Notes: generated from the sequence alone by a model not told the origin. A stretch of DNA of 64,000 nucleotides from Paenibacillus sp. J45TS6 (GCF_018403285.1 NZ_BOSJ01000014.1:1-64000); one strand, 5' to 3'. Positions 8,213 through 17,690 are shown, counted from the first letter of the stretch. Program-made: numbers and translations.

Positions 8213-9652
8213 CTAGCGGCTTAAAACTTCAACAAGCAGTTTATTGGCTAGTCCAGGGTTTGCTTTCCCCTTACTTTCCTTCATCACTTGTCCAACTAAG
8301 AAACCGATCGCTTTTTGCTTTCCTGCTTTGTAATCCTCTACGGATTGCGGATTAGCTGCAACAACCTGTTCAACAATCGTCAGAATGGCTCCTTCATCAC
8401 TGATCTGTACGAGCCCTTTCTCTTCTACAATCTGCTTAGGAAGTTTGCCGCTTTCGAGCATTTCTTTAAATACAGTCTTCGCAATCTTGTTGCTGATCGT
8501 TCCCTTCTCAATAAGGCCGACCATTTCTCCGAGACCTTGTCCAGTCAGCTGGAGTGCCGTGATTTCTACCCCTTCACTGTTAAGGTAGCCAAGCAAGTCA
8601 CCCATAATCCAGTTGGATACGGCTTTGGCATCGGAAGTGTATTTCATGCTGTCTTCAAAAAGATTAGCCAGATGCACAGATGAAGTAATGACTTCCGCAT
8701 CATAGGTTGGAAGGCCATATTCCGAAGTATATCTCGCCTTACGCTCATCGGGAAGTTCTGGAATCGAAGCGCGAACGCGGTCTTTCCATTCCTGACTGAT
8801 ATGAAGAGTAACCAGATCCGGATCCGGGAAATAACGATAGTCATGAGCTTGTTCTTTACTCCGCATAGATAACGTTTTACCAGCAGCTTCATCCCAGCGG
8901 CGTGTTTCTTGAACAATCTCTTCTCCATCATCAAGCAGCTCCGCTTGGCGAATCTCTTCGTATTCTAATCCACGCTGCACTCCGCGGAAAGAGTTCATGT
9001 TTTTCAGTTCTGCTTTCGTTCCGAGTTTGGTCTCACCAAAAGGACGAAGACTGATATTAGCGTCACAACGCAGCGATCCTTCTTCCATCTTCACATCGGA
9101 TACATCGCAGTACTGCATAACAGCACGAATCTTTTCAAGATAAGCACGCGCTTCTTCTGGAGACGAAATATCCGGTTCGGATACAATCTCAACAAGCGGA
9201 GTTCCCACACGGTTGAAGTCAGCAAGCGATGCATATCCGCCGTCAACGTGCGTCAGCTTGCCTGCGTCTTCTTCCAAATGCAAACGAGTGATACCAATAC
9301 GTTTTGTTTTGCCGCCTACTTCAATGTCAATCCAACCATTTTCCCCGATTGGCTGATCATACTGTGAAATCTGATATGCTTTTGGCGAATCAGGATAGAA
9401 ATAGTTCTTACGGTCAAATTTACTTACATCCGCAATGGTACAGTTAAGAGCCATCGCTGCTTTCATGGCATATTCTACTGCTTGACGATTAAGTACCGGC
9501 AGTACTCCGGGGTGTCCTAAACAAATCGGACATGTATGTGTATTAGGCGGTGCTCCAAATTCTGTAGAGCAGCCGCAGAAGATTTTGGATTTTGTATGGA
9601 GTTCAACGTGAACTTCCAGCCCAATGACAGTCTCATATTTCTTTGATGACAT
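8213..9652 (-). CDS. gatB: Aspartyl/glutamyl-tRNA(Asn/Gln) amidotransferase subunit B
   Basis: 479-aa GatB of usual length. The N-terminal kinase-like cradle is marked by [12 protein letters not shown], the zinc-type CGCS...CPICLGHPG cysteines and [16 protein letters not shown]. The C-terminal YqeY-like helical tail binds the tRNA. Together with GatA and GatC it converts Glu-tRNA(Gln), and where relevant Asp-tRNA(Asn), into the amidated form; GatB phosphorylates the misacylated substrate. It is the last gene of gatC-gatA-gatB, 28 nt after gatA. Confidence 0.98.
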   Translation of the reverse strand: MSSKKYETVIGLEVHVELHTKSKIFCGCSTEFGAPPNTHTCPICLGHPGVLPVLNRQAVEYAMKAAMALNCTIADVSKFDRKNYFYPDSPKAYQISQYDQPIGENGWIDIEVGGKTKRIGITRLHLEEDAGKLTHVDGGYASLADFNRVGTPLVEIVSEPDISSPEEARAYLEKIRAVMQYCDVSDVKMEEGSLRCDANISLRPFGETKLGTKAELKNMNSFRGVQRGLEYEEIRQAELLDDGEEIVQETRRWDEAAGKTLSMRSKEQAHDYRYFPDPDLVTLHISQEWKDRVRASIPELPDERKARYTSEYGLPTYDAEVITSSVHLANLFEDSMKYTSDAKAVSNWIMGDLLGYLNSEGVEITALQLTGQGLGEMVGLIEKGTISNKIAKTVFKEMLESGKLPKQIVEEKGLVQISDEGAILTIVEQVVAANPQSVEDYKAGKQKAIGFLVGQVMKESKGKANPGLANKLLVEVLSR

Positions 9653-9680
9653 ATTCTATTTCCTCTCTTTCCTCTGTGAA

Positions 9681-11138
9681 TTACAGCTGTGGACGCTGTT
9701 TATGGTAATCGGTGTGCTGCTCAAAAGCATGGGCTACACGCAGAACGGTTGACTCGTCAAAAGCCTTTCCGATAATCTGCATACCAACAGGCAATCCATC
9801 TGCAAAACCACAAGGGACGCTGATCGCTGGAACACCGGCGAGACTTACAGGAATGGTAAGAATATCATTCAAATACATCGTTAGCGGGTTATCCACTTGA
9901 GATCCAAGTTTAAATGCGGTTGTCGGAGCAGTAGGCCCGATAATTACATCATAGTTTTTAAACACTTCATCAAAATCATTTTTGATCAAAGTACGTACTT
10001 TTTGAGCTTTCAAATAATATGCATCATAGTAACCTGAGCTAAGTGCATAGGTTCCCAGCATAATACGGCGCTTCACTTCAGACCCGAAACCTTCACTGCG
10101 GGAACGGTGATACATATCCAGCAGATTGTCCGGATTCTCAGCACGAACGCCATAACGTACTCCATCAAACCTTGCCAGGTTAGAGGAAGCTTCGGAAGAA
10201 GCGAGCAAGTAGTAACTTGCTACTGCATATTCGGTATGCGGAAGCGAAACTTCTTCCCAAGTAGCGCCCAGGCTTTCAAGCACTTTCAGGCCTGCCATGA
10301 CCGTTTCCTTAACCGATGCATCGACCCCTTCTCCTATATATTCCTTTGGTACCGCAATTCGCAGCCCTTTCACATCGCCGGTCAAAGCGCTGAGGAAATC
10401 AGGTACTTCTACATTAGCTGAAGTAGAGTCCATTGCATCATAGCCGGAAATGGCTTGGAGTACATAAGCTGAATCTTCCACATTTTTGGTGAGCGGTCCA
10501 ATTTGATCAAGAGAGGATGCAAAAGCAACGAGTCCAAAACGAGAGACACGGCCATAAGTAGGCTTGAGTCCAACCACGCCGCAGTAAGATGCAGGCTGAC
10601 GGATCGATCCCCCTGTGTCGGAACCTAGTGTGAAATAAGCTTCACCCGCTGCCACAGCTGCGGCTGATCCACCACTGGAGCCGCCAGGTACATGATCTAA
10701 ATTCCAAGGGTTACGTACGGGATAGAAGCTGGAATTCTCGTTGGAACCCCCCATTGCAAACTCATCCATATTTAGTTTCCCGAGTGTAATCGTATCGGCT
10801 GCTTTCAGCTTTTTAACTACTGTTGCATCATAGACAGGGTCGAAATTTTTCAAAAACTGACTGGCACATGTGGTTCGAAGTCCTTCAGTAACGATATTAT
10901 CTTTGATTCCTGCAGGTAGTCCAAACAGCAAGCCTCGCTCTTCGCCAGCCGCAAGCTTGTCATCAAGACGTCTTGCAGTCGCTTGTGCTCCTTCTTCATC
11001 TAAAGTCAGATAAGCACGAACCTGTTCTTCTACTTTGCCGATTCTTGCATAAGATGCAGCCACTAATTCGGAAACTGAAAACTCCTTGGCATGCAGCTTA
11101 TTATGTATTTCAGGTAATGTAAGATTAAGCAAACTCAA
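9681..11138 (-). CDS. gatA: Glutamyl-tRNA(Gln) amidotransferase subunit A
   Basis: 485-aa amidase-signature enzyme that releases ammonia from glutamine for tRNA-dependent amidation. The Ser-cisSer-Lys triad region is visible: [10 protein letters not shown] (Lys), the glycine/serine-rich [13 protein letters not shown] and [13 protein letters not shown] (nucleophile Ser). The start is a TTG at 11138 with GGAGG 9 nt upstream; no better ATG exists nearby. It lies 23 nt after gatC and 28 nt before gatB. Confidence 0.98.
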   Translation of the reverse strand: MSLLNLTLPEIHNKLHAKEFSVSELVAASYARIGKVEEQVRAYLTLDEEGAQATARRLDDKLAAGEERGLLFGLPAGIKDNIVTEGLRTTCASQFLKNFDPVYDATVVKKLKAADTITLGKLNMDEFAMGGSNENSSFYPVRNPWNLDHVPGGSSGGSAAAVAAGEAYFTLGSDTGGSIRQPASYCGVVGLKPTYGRVSRFGLVAFASSLDQIGPLTKNVEDSAYVLQAISGYDAMDSTSANVEVPDFLSALTGDVKGLRIAVPKEYIGEGVDASVKETVMAGLKVLESLGATWEEVSLPHTEYAVASYYLLASSEASSNLARFDGVRYGVRAENPDNLLDMYHRSRSEGFGSEVKRRIMLGTYALSSGYYDAYYLKAQKVRTLIKNDFDEVFKNYDVIIGPTAPTTAFKLGSQVDNPLTMYLNDILTIPVSLAGVPAISVPCGFADGLPVGMQIIGKAFDESTVLRVAHAFEQHTDYHKQRPQL

Positions 11139-11161
11139 CGGTATTTACCTCCCTATTGTAT

Positions 11162-11449
11162 CTATTCAAGTATAGCCGGAACTTTAATCTGACCCTCTTC
11201 TTCATCCGGCGCATTCAGCATAACTTTTTCTATTGGCAGACTTTCACGCACTTCATCTTCACGCATTACATTGGATACATGCAGTACATGTGTAGTCGGC
11301 TCGATCCCATCGGTGTCTAGCTCGTTCAGCTTCTCAGCATACTGCAAAATCGCGTTCAGTTGCTCCGTTAGCTGCGTTTCTTCCTCTTCGCTTAGGTTAA
11401 GACGTGCCAGCTTTGCTACATGCTGTACATCCTGATTAGTAATACTCAT
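11162..11449 (-). CDS. gatC: Amidotransferase subunit C
   Basis: 95-aa GatC, a small scaffold that wraps around GatA and stabilises the GatCAB complex. Typical features are the N-terminal helix VAKLARLNLSEEE, the central VEKLNELDTD-like helix and LRxD-like MREDEV. AAGGAGGA lies 11 nt before the ATG. It is the first gene of the gat operon; the upstream 100 bp contain its promoter, with no T-box visible. Confidence 0.97.
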   Translation of the reverse strand: MSITNQDVQHVAKLARLNLSEEEETQLTEQLNAILQYAEKLNELDTDGIEPTTHVLHVSNVMREDEVRESLPIEKVMLNAPDEEEGQIKVPAILE

Positions 11450-11550
11450 ACTAGGTTCGTTCCTCCTTCAAATTAACCCTATCTATTGATATTGTGTCCA
11501 TTTTAACACGTCCATGCAGTGAATCAAATGAAATCGTTATAAAGAAACAA

Positions 11551-11579
11551 AAGGAGCCGGGAAATTGATCCGGCTCCTT
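11551..11579 (-). terminator. Terminator after the 128-aa hypothetical gene
   Basis: Perfect 10-bp stem AAGGAGCCGG/CCGGCTCCTT with a 9-nt loop; the minus-strand transcript continues TTGTTTC. It lies directly after the stop at 11584 and insulates the gat operon. Confidence 0.85.
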
Positions 11580-11583
11580 ACAA

Positions 11584-11970
11584 TTAAATCCATGCACGTA
11601 GATTAACTTGCTTTATAAAATCCGCTTGTGACATTGGTTCGTTCGCGGCCTCTTCTTCCTCTTCCACTAATTCCAGTTCATCGCCATTCAATAACTGACG
11701 AAACAACTTCTCATTATGTGTAGCCAGTGCGTAATCAATAAGGGCATCCCTCTCTATACGCTCTGCTTCCTGTCTCAAGATTTGTTCTTCCGGTTCTATA
11801 TCACCTGATGGAACAAAAAAGTTGCGATTTACCTGAGGAACACGAATCACATAGTCAAAAGCGTTATCTGGATTCCGATCATAAGCAATAATATAACCGT
11901 AATCTCCTACAGGAAGATTCTGCTCAAAGGCGTCCGCGACGATGATAATCTTTTCCCCTAAATTCAGCAT
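11584..11970 (-). CDS. Conserved hypothetical acidic protein
   Basis: 128-aa soluble protein not recognised at family level. The N-terminal half (about 1-60) looks like a small beta-barrel (GEKIIIVADAF, DYGYIIAYDRNP, DYVIRVP), comparable to KOW/SH3-like folds. The C-terminal half is helical and very acidic (a run of Glu around 100-107). The ribosome binding site GGAGGT is 5-6 nt from the ATG, and the gene is monocistronic with its own terminator. Function unknown. Confidence 0.7.
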   Translation of the reverse strand: MLNLGEKIIIVADAFEQNLPVGDYGYIIAYDRNPDNAFDYVIRVPQVNRNFFVPSGDIEPEEQILRQEAERIERDALIDYALATHNEKLFRQLLNGDELELVEEEEEAANEPMSQADFIKQVNLRAWI

Positions 11971-12096
11971 CGTCTACCTCCTGATTCATTATTGTCTGTA
12001 TAGTCTACTAAAAAAAAGTAATGATGTCTATGGAAAGAATCGCCCCATGCGAGATAAAAAGATAGATATGGATAAAAAGAGATACATAAAAAAAGA

Positions 12097-12127
12097 ACGC
12101 AAACCGGGACGAATCCTCAGTCTGCGT
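12097..12127 (-). terminator. Probable terminator of the thioredoxin-like/metallo-hydrolase pair
   Basis: 9-bp stem with two G-U pairs in the minus-strand RNA (12097-12105 with 12119-12127), followed by TTCTTTTTTTATG. It lies 100 bp beyond the metallo-hydrolase stop. The rest of 11971-12226 shows no gene with a ribosome binding site. Confidence 0.65.
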
Positions 12128-12226
12128 GCTTGTCATAGTTGGGTGTTTCTAATAAAGTTCATTCTACTCATTAACAAGAGTGTTGTCCATACTTTTCGAA
12201 GAAAAATGTCGGATTCTCTACTATTT

Positions 12227-12862
12227 TTAGCGAGAAGCACGAACGTATGGATTATTTTGTTTCTCAAATCCGATGGTTGTTTTCGGGCCATGACCGGGAT
12301 ATACCACAACATCCTCATCAAATGTATAGAGCGTGTTCTGTATGGAATCAATCAGCTCTCGCTCACTGCCTCCAGGAAGATCAGTACGTCCTACACCCAA
12401 ACGGAATAATACATCCCCGGCAAAAAGATCTTTACCGCTAAGCAGACTCACACTGCCTGGGGAATGTCCTGGAGTGTGGAATACTTTGAAGGTATGTCCT
12501 ACTAAATTCAAAGTCTGTCCCGCAGCGAGGTCATATTCTGCCGGGCCTGTCATCAGCGGTTCCGTCACATCAGGCCAGCGAAGCGATCCATTCCATTTGG
12601 GAGATTCCAGCCATTCTGCTTCCGCTGCATGCAGATAGACTGGGCACCCTTTCCACTTCCGAATTTCTTCTACACCGCCCATATGATCAAAATGAGCATG
12701 AGTAAGCACGATGGCTTCAATCTCAAGATCCTCAATCGCCCGGACAAGCGACTTAGGGTTCATACCCGGATCAATAATAAAAGCTTTACTCGCATCTTCT
12801 CCTTGCACCAGATATGCATTTGTTTGCAGTGGTCCAAGGTTAAAAGTTCGTATATTCAGCAT
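12227..12862 (-). CDS. MBL-fold metallo-hydrolase (glyoxalase II-like, YqgX type)
   Basis: 211-aa metallo-beta-lactamase fold enzyme. The metal site is complete: THAHFDH (about 54-60), HTPGHSPGS with its His, the bridging Asp in FAGDVLF, and the final YPGHGP His. The order and length match glyoxalase II-like hydrolases such as Bacillus YqgX; the thioester substrate is unproven. The start codon directly follows the stop of the upstream thioredoxin-like gene (TAG-ATG), so translation is probably coupled. Confidence 0.88.
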   Translation of the reverse strand: MLNIRTFNLGPLQTNAYLVQGEDASKAFIIDPGMNPKSLVRAIEDLEIEAIVLTHAHFDHMGGVEEIRKWKGCPVYLHAAEAEWLESPKWNGSLRWPDVTEPLMTGPAEYDLAAGQTLNLVGHTFKVFHTPGHSPGSVSLLSGKDLFAGDVLFRLGVGRTDLPGGSERELIDSIQNTLYTFDEDVVVYPGHGPKTTIGFEKQNNPYVRASR

Positions 12863-13429
12863 CTAAAAACCGGAAATCAGTTCACGCAGCTCACGTATAA
12901 TCGCTGCCTGATACTCCGTACCCTCCCCGTAACGTTGTATAATTTCCTTGCGTGTTTCTGTGAGTTTATCCTGATAATCTGCCGCCTCAGGGTCTTTATT
13001 CTCTGTCTTAAATTGAACCATCGCCTCCTGCACATGAGCAGGTCGAGGTCCCCAAGTTCCAAGCACGTGACCACCGGAGTCTGCAAAGATAACTACCGGA
13101 ATCGAACGTCCTCCCAAGGTTAAGAATTGATCCATAATTTCAAGGTGATTCTCCATAATCAGTACTTCTGTAGGAATTCCTGTAATCTCCATTGCTTGGA
13201 ATACAACCGGAATATTACGAACAACATCTCCGCACCAATCAGCCGCTAAAATAAGAACGCGCAAATCATCACGATAATTTAAGCTTTCAAAGAAAGCCTG
13301 ATCTTCGGCATTTGCCCACTTAAACCGTTGATACCAATCCTGAAAAGCCTCTTGGTTCTGAGTCATGTTCGAAACAAATTCTTCTGGTGATAATCCTTTA
13401 CCGAATTTATGCGATAAATTTGGAGCCAT
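12863..13429 (-). CDS. Thioredoxin-like family protein with WCGD motif
   Basis: 188-aa thioredoxin-fold protein. The usual CxxC is reduced to a single Cys in ADWCGDV (about 66-72), and the cis-Pro segment SIPVVIF is present. This matches the Thioredoxin_9 type found widely in Firmicutes; redox chemistry with one Cys would need a partner thiol such as bacillithiol (inference). I place the start at the ATG 13429 because AGGAAG lies 8 nt upstream, whereas the GTG at 13438 touches it. It is the first gene of the pair with the metallo-hydrolase. Confidence 0.82.
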   Translation of the reverse strand: MAPNLSHKFGKGLSPEEFVSNMTQNQEAFQDWYQRFKWANAEDQAFFESLNYRDDLRVLILAADWCGDVVRNIPVVFQAMEITGIPTEVLIMENHLEIMDQFLTLGGRSIPVVIFADSGGHVLGTWGPRPAHVQEAMVQFKTENKDPEAADYQDKLTETRKEIIQRYGEGTEYQAAIIRELRELISGF

Positions 13430-13678
13430 GAGAAGCACTTCCTTTCCGTTTCAGAATGTGATCAATTGATATGATGATTACATATAAACCAAATCGATAA
13501 AATACAAACAGAAAAGGAAAATATGTTCATCCTTACTTTATGTAAATACGGAGGATACCCTGTAAAGATCAAAGCCTCTCCTTTTTCCATCATATCATGA
13601 AGTTCTTATTTTCTTCTACCAAGACAGGTATCCACTGCAGCTCCGTCCGCATATGGTACAAAAAAGGAGGTCGATGGC

Positions 13679-14017
13679 ATGAATCACTCTGCCCGTCCCG
13701 GACAGACCGCTCCCTACGCGAAAGGACCCAAGACGAAGCTGCCTTCAGCTCGAAAAATCCGCAGGGCTTGCAATAAAGAATTGTACCGGACTATCAAGCG
13801 ACTCAAAGTTTATATTGCACCAGACCTTGTAACACAAGGTGAAAATCTATATTACCGAAAAGTGATTGGCAACCTGATCTGGGTGAACGAAAATCATAAT
13901 AACCGAAAAGTTCAGTGTGACTGGTGGGACAAAGATGTACTCCCTGAGCTTGCCGCACTTTGGGATATCCCAGAAGCCAAACTTTCCGCAGCATTTCGAG
14001 ATTCTTACGGAGGTTAA
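13679..14017 (+). CDS. Conserved hypothetical small basic protein
   Basis: 112-aa protein with a very basic N-terminal third (PKTKLPSARKIRRACNKELYRTIKRLK) and a tryptophan-rich C-terminal part. I do not recognise the family. It is supported as a real gene by a near-ideal ribosome binding site (AAAGGAGGT, about 9 nt before ATG) and its isolated position between two leftward genes. There are no TM segments or Cys motifs; nucleic-acid binding is conceivable from the basic region. The preceding 13430-13678 stretch holds divergent promoter sequence only. Confidence 0.65.
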   Translation: MNHSARPGQTAPYAKGPKTKLPSARKIRRACNKELYRTIKRLKVYIAPDLVTQGENLYYRKVIGNLIWVNENHNNRKVQCDWWDKDVLPELAALWDIPEAKLSAAFRDSYGG

Positions 14018-14059
14018 CTCCTGCTCCTTATGATGAAGGTACATCTTCTCTCAGGTTCA

Positions 14060-15502
14060 TCACTCCCTAGGGATCCGAACAGGTAAAGCCAGAGCACCCA
14101 GTAAGATAAGAATCATCCAGAACACCGTATAACTAAAATCAAAATCAACCCCGCCATGCAGTATAAGAAGCAGCCCGGCAGGTAAGAGTTCCGGCGCGTG
14201 CCGCCGCAGAAGTCTTCCTATATAGACAAAGAGACTCGTCATTAGCAGCAGCCCTATCAAACCTGTATCAAGCCACATATCGAGATAGGCGCTATGTATT
14301 TCATTTCCTGCATACGGGGCTGATTGCACCGTATGCACGGCATGTTTCCAGGCCTCCCCGCCATGGCCCAGCCAAGGGGAGTGCAGGGCAAATCTGGCTG
14401 CATCTTGCCACATCACCTCCCGGGAGACCCAAGTCTCTCCGGAGGTTATTCTTGCGGATGCAGTGTGGATCACGAGCCAGGCACAGCTGGCGAGGCTCGC
14501 TGTACTTACTGCGGCAGCGGCCACCCTCCGGCCGCGCGCAAGCAGTGCATGAAGCAGCAGCGCACCTGTGAGCGCTGCGATCTCTCCCCCGGTCAGCCAC
14601 AGCAGGCCGGGGATTGTTGCCGGCGCAAGGCTCGCGCCGGCAAGTGCTCGGTGCGTGACTGCCGCCGCAAGGAGCGGCGCAGCACCCGCACAAAGCAGCA
14701 GCAGGCGCTGTCCGCGCTGCTGCAATAGGAGCATGGCGGCAGCGCATACGCACGCCGCCAGCCAAGCACCGCGCGACTCGCTGAGGAGAAGCGCGGTTGC
14801 AGCTGGATATAAAGCAAGAGACGAGAGGATCACTCGCTCTCTTGCCCCTTTTCCACTGCTGCTAAAATCGGATGCTGCCGCCGCAAGGCGCTCGAGTAAA
14901 AACATCCCAACAAGCGCTGCATAGGCATTTGGATATTCAAGCACCCCGGATAATCTTGCTCCCGCAAAGCTAATTAGCGGATCATCCGTGCGCAGAATGG
15001 TATAAGGTAATACAAACAAGCCGCATACAGCAGACAAACCGCTGATCACAAGAAGCCAGCCTGCTACCTGAATACTTGCAGCAAGCCATCTTTTTCCGAG
15101 AGGTTTCGTGCCAAGTACAAAACAGACTGCCGCAAAAACACTAATAAATCCAAACCGGATCATATTTTGAAAAGTACCTTCTAAACTAATCAGATTCCCC
15201 CATACGAATTGGACTGCATAAATAACAGATAGAAGTAGAGGAATCACGTATAAAAAAGCTCCTTGGCCGTACAGATGATCATACCAAAATCTACTTTTCT
15301 TTCTTAAGTGAAGCCAAACATATAAGTACAGAACAAACAGAGCACAAAATAAGGCCCCTCCGAGTTTATATACATCCTCTACATAAAAAAGGCCACGGTC
15401 CATGATCCCCATCACGAGTACAAAGCCAGTAAGAACACCTAATATTGAATACAGCCATCGTTCTTTTTTCGCAGATTGTTCTCTTATCTTTTGATGCATC
15501 AT
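14060..15502 (-). CDS. O-antigen ligase / Wzy-type polymerase-like membrane protein
   Basis: 480-aa protein with about 12 TM helices. A large loop near the C-terminus contains WLGHGGEAWKH and NEIHSAYLDMWLDTGLIGLL, the Wzy_C/O-antigen-ligase signature with its essential histidine. It probably joins or polymerises polysaccharide at the outer membrane face. The middle part (about 14.16-14.9 kb, residues 200-420) is strikingly GC-rich and Ala/Leu/Arg-rich compared with both ends. A tandem 8-bp repeat lies about 27 bp upstream of the start (15529-15560). Two ATGs (15502, 15499) are possible; neither has a strong Shine-Dalgarno. Confidence 0.82.
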   Translation of the reverse strand: MMHQKIREQSAKKERWLYSILGVLTGFVLVMGIMDRGLFYVEDVYKLGGALFCALFVLYLYVWLHLRKKSRFWYDHLYGQGAFLYVIPLLLSVIYAVQFVWGNLISLEGTFQNMIRFGFISVFAAVCFVLGTKPLGKRWLAASIQVAGWLLVISGLSAVCGLFVLPYTILRTDDPLISFAGARLSGVLEYPNAYAALVGMFLLERLAAAASDFSSSGKGARERVILSSLALYPAATALLLSESRGAWLAACVCAAAMLLLQQRGQRLLLLCAGAAPLLAAAVTHRALAGASLAPATIPGLLWLTGGEIAALTGALLLHALLARGRRVAAAAVSTASLASCAWLVIHTASARITSGETWVSREVMWQDAARFALHSPWLGHGGEAWKHAVHTVQSAPYAGNEIHSAYLDMWLDTGLIGLLLMTSLFVYIGRLLRRHAPELLPAGLLLILHGGVDFDFSYTVFWMILILLGALALPVRIPRE

Positions 15503-15528
15503 GATTTGGACGATTCCTCTTTTCCTGC

Positions 15529-15560
15529 CTATCTACCTATCTACCTATCTACCTATCTAC
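15529..15560. repeat. Tandem 8-bp repeat (CTATCTAC)x4
   Basis: Four perfect copies of CTATCTAC (GTAGATAG on the coding strand), flanked by partial units, lie between the polymerase-like gene start (15502) and the terminator of the methyltransferase gene. The location overlaps where the promoter or 5' UTR of the leftward gene should be. Confidence 0.9.
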
Positions 15561-15574
15561 TATTCCCCAAAAAA

Positions 15575-15607
15575 AAGAGGCCAACCCTATATTAGGGTCA
15601 GCCTCTT
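15575..15607 (-). terminator. Terminator after the SAM methyltransferase gene
   Basis: Stem AAGAGGC + ACCCTA paired with TAGGGT + GCCTCTT, interrupted by a CA/CA internal loop, followed on the minus strand by TTTTTTTGGG. It lies 35 bp after the methyltransferase stop. Confidence 0.85.
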
Positions 15608-15641
15608 ATCTAACACTTTTGTTCTATTTTTTTTATGCAAT

Positions 15642-16823
15642 TTATGAGTTAGGAAGCAAATCACGACAAGCCCGTTCCAGGTAAGGATCCACATGTAAAA
15701 AGTCCCGGTAAGCCTCGTATTCTTTCCACAGGGTATCCCGGTCGCCTGCTTGTCCTCGAACCGCTCGGATTAGGATGTTTTTTGGTGTATGCTCCATATC
15801 AATAAACTCCAGCAGCTGAGTTCGATATCCCATCATATCAAGTAATTTAGCTCGAATGGAATCGGTAGCAAGAGCAGCGAAACGCTCTTTCAGAATGCCA
15901 TGAGACAATAATGGATTCATAACCGAAGCTTCCATCTGCGCAAACAATTCATGCTGACAGCAAGGTACAGACAAAATAACCGAAGCTCCCCAGCGAACTG
16001 CTTTATCCAGTGCGGCATCGGTTGCCGTATCACAGGCATGAAGCGTCACTACCATATCTACTTGTTCGAGCTCATTATATTCCGCAATATCCCCTACCAA
16101 AAACTTCAGATTCTGATATCCCAGATTTTTGGCGATCTGACTGCAATGTTCAATGACATCGGCCTTCAAATCAAGACCAACAACTTGAATTTTCCTTCTT
16201 TGCTTCACCGCCAAATAATGATAAAGAGCAAACGTCAGATACGATTTACCACACCCAAAATCAACGATTGTGATAGGTCTTTCCTCTGGCAGACTAGGCA
16301 TGATATCCTCAACCATCTCTAAAAAGCGATTAATCTGCTTGAATTTATCATATCTACGAGCATATACTTTTCCTTCCTCACTCATAATACCGAGTTCAAT
16401 GAGAAATGGAATCGGCTTGCCATCTTCAAGTACATATCTTTTTTTACGATTATGTGAAAGGTCAATCTCCTTTTTGGACGGGGACCGAGTTAGAATGGAG
16501 ACCTTGTATTTTTTACTAATCAAAATCTGATAGTCCGCTTCTGGTGTACATAGCATACCTTGTCTAAATGTTTCCTCAAACATAGCAGTCACAGCCTTAA
16601 CTGCCTGCTCAGGTTCTAAATTTTCATGAATTACCTTATTGTTCTGATGATATGCAAACTGATAGTGCAATTTATTCTTTAGTAATACAGGTTTAATCTG
16701 TACTTTTGAATAAAGCTGGCCTTCTCGTTTACGTAATTGGCTGAGTGTAGCATTGATCAGTGCCTGCTCTTCAAATATATCTGTAATTAATTTTCGTAAA
16801 GAATCCAAAATGGTACATCTCAC
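15642..16823 (-). CDS. Class I SAM-dependent methyltransferase, RNA-methylase-like
   Basis: 393-aa protein with a Rossmann methyltransferase core at about 185-340: motif I VDFGCGKSYLTFAL, VGLDLKADVI, FLVGDIAEY, then LHACDTATD and SVPCCQHEL. The HACDTATD...PCCQ combination is shared with bacterial relatives of eukaryotic GSTCD/METTL25-type proteins; the target is unknown. The N-terminal 170 residues are a separate domain. The start is uncertain: the GTG at 16823 or an in-frame TTG five codons later, neither with a clear ribosome binding site. Confidence 0.82.
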   Translation of the reverse strand: MRCTILDSLRKLITDIFEEQALINATLSQLRKREGQLYSKVQIKPVLLKNKLHYQFAYHQNNKVIHENLEPEQAVKAVTAMFEETFRQGMLCTPEADYQILISKKYKVSILTRSPSKKEIDLSHNRKKRYVLEDGKPIPFLIELGIMSEEGKVYARRYDKFKQINRFLEMVEDIMPSLPEERPITIVDFGCGKSYLTFALYHYLAVKQRRKIQVVGLDLKADVIEHCSQIAKNLGYQNLKFLVGDIAEYNELEQVDMVVTLHACDTATDAALDKAVRWGASVILSVPCCQHELFAQMEASVMNPLLSHGILKERFAALATDSIRAKLLDMMGYRTQLLEFIDMEHTPKNILIRAVRGQAGDRDTLWKEYEAYRDFLHVDPYLERACRDLLPNS

Positions 16824-16911
16824 TTTCTATATAACTTTATCTTAGTAACGATAACATATTAAACCATTATGTTCAGTAAGTTTATTTTTATCATGGAGTG
16901 ACCGAATCATA

Positions 16912-17556
16912 CTACTTTCTTTGCAAATGATAAAATCCTTCTTCTACCTCTTGACGAGGCAGGCCACCTTGTTTAAGCATCGCATCTTCTAGTTTTAAAA
17001 GACGCTGATAGAATACGCTAGCTTCTTCTTTGTATTGTTCGTCGCGGTCCACCAAACGATACCAACTATTCTCAGCTTCCGCATATTGACCTATTTCTTC
17101 CCGGTATAATGCCGATAATCTTTCCGTTTTGTCTGGAAGTTCATATCCTTTCACTTTCACATATAGCTGCTGAATTCGTACCGGTGCTTGCAAAATATCC
17201 GGATTGGCTCCATTCAGCATACAGTACAGATATAAATGCAAAGCTTTCATATACCGGATTAAGCCTTCATCTGTGTGTCCTTGATCCTGATATATCTCGC
17301 CTTCTTCTTCCAGAATACGGGCAACCTGCTGAACTTGATCTACTTCGATCCCGCTACCTTGACGGAAAAGATCAATAATATCCTCGGTAGGTAATGAATT
17401 CAGGAGCTGAGAGTTTAAACGAAACTGACGTTTCAGCCACTCATCCAGTTCCCATAAAGCTTCTATGTGTTTTTTCTTCTGTTTGAGTTCAAACACTTTA
17501 CCGATCATGTTGGTCATTTCCTCCACCATACGAAGGAGATAATCTCTTCTGAACAT
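16912..17556 (-). CDS. Conserved hypothetical helical protein (DUF6483-like)
   Basis: 214-aa all-helical, TPR-like protein without TM segments or catalytic motifs. The pattern LLRMVEEMTNMIGKVFELKQKKKH at the N-terminus is like DUF6483 proteins of Paenibacillaceae; this assignment is tentative. The start is moved to the ATG at 17556, with AAGGAG about 11 nt upstream; the GTG at 17568 overlaps the site. It lies 88 bp upstream of the methyltransferase gene on the same strand. Confidence 0.65.
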   Translation of the reverse strand: MFRRDYLLRMVEEMTNMIGKVFELKQKKKHIEALWELDEWLKRQFRLNSQLLNSLPTEDIIDLFRQGSGIEVDQVQQVARILEEEGEIYQDQGHTDEGLIRYMKALHLYLYCMLNGANPDILQAPVRIQQLYVKVKGYELPDKTERLSALYREEIGQYAEAENSWYRLVDRDEQYKEEASVFYQRLLKLEDAMLKQGGLPRQEVEEGFYHLQRK

Positions 17557-17644
17557 ATGGATTTTCACTCCTTAGACAGCTTATCCGTACTGTATGTATT
17601 GATTTTACCTGCATTCCTTCGAAAAAGCCAAACCACACAAAAAA

Positions 17645-17674
17645 GCAGACAGGTTCTAACATTCACCTGTCCGC
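17645..17674 (-). terminator. Terminator after the alpha/beta hydrolase gene
   Basis: 10-bp stem (17645-17654 with 17665-17674, one G-U pair in the minus transcript), followed by TTTTTTGTG. The hydrolase stop is at 17691. Confidence 0.85.
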
Positions 17675-17690
17675 CTATTAATCTATACTT

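Noticed and set aside
11450-11550. T-box leader before gatC
   Set aside because: No T-box sequence or antiterminator structure; the region is only about 100 bp long.
11942-12409. Rightward 155-aa open frame
   Set aside because: It overlaps a well-supported leftward metallo-hydrolase gene and a terminator, has no ribosome binding site and no coherent domain.
14300-14930. Several long open frames on both strands inside the O-antigen-ligase-like gene
   Set aside because: They arise from the GC-rich composition, lack ribosome binding sites and have Arg/Cys-rich, non-protein-like sequence. The ligase frame has coherent TM segments and a family motif.
15529-15560. Tandem repeat as a CRISPR-like array
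   Set aside because: Units of 8 bp without spacers and no cas genes; it is a simple tandem repeat.
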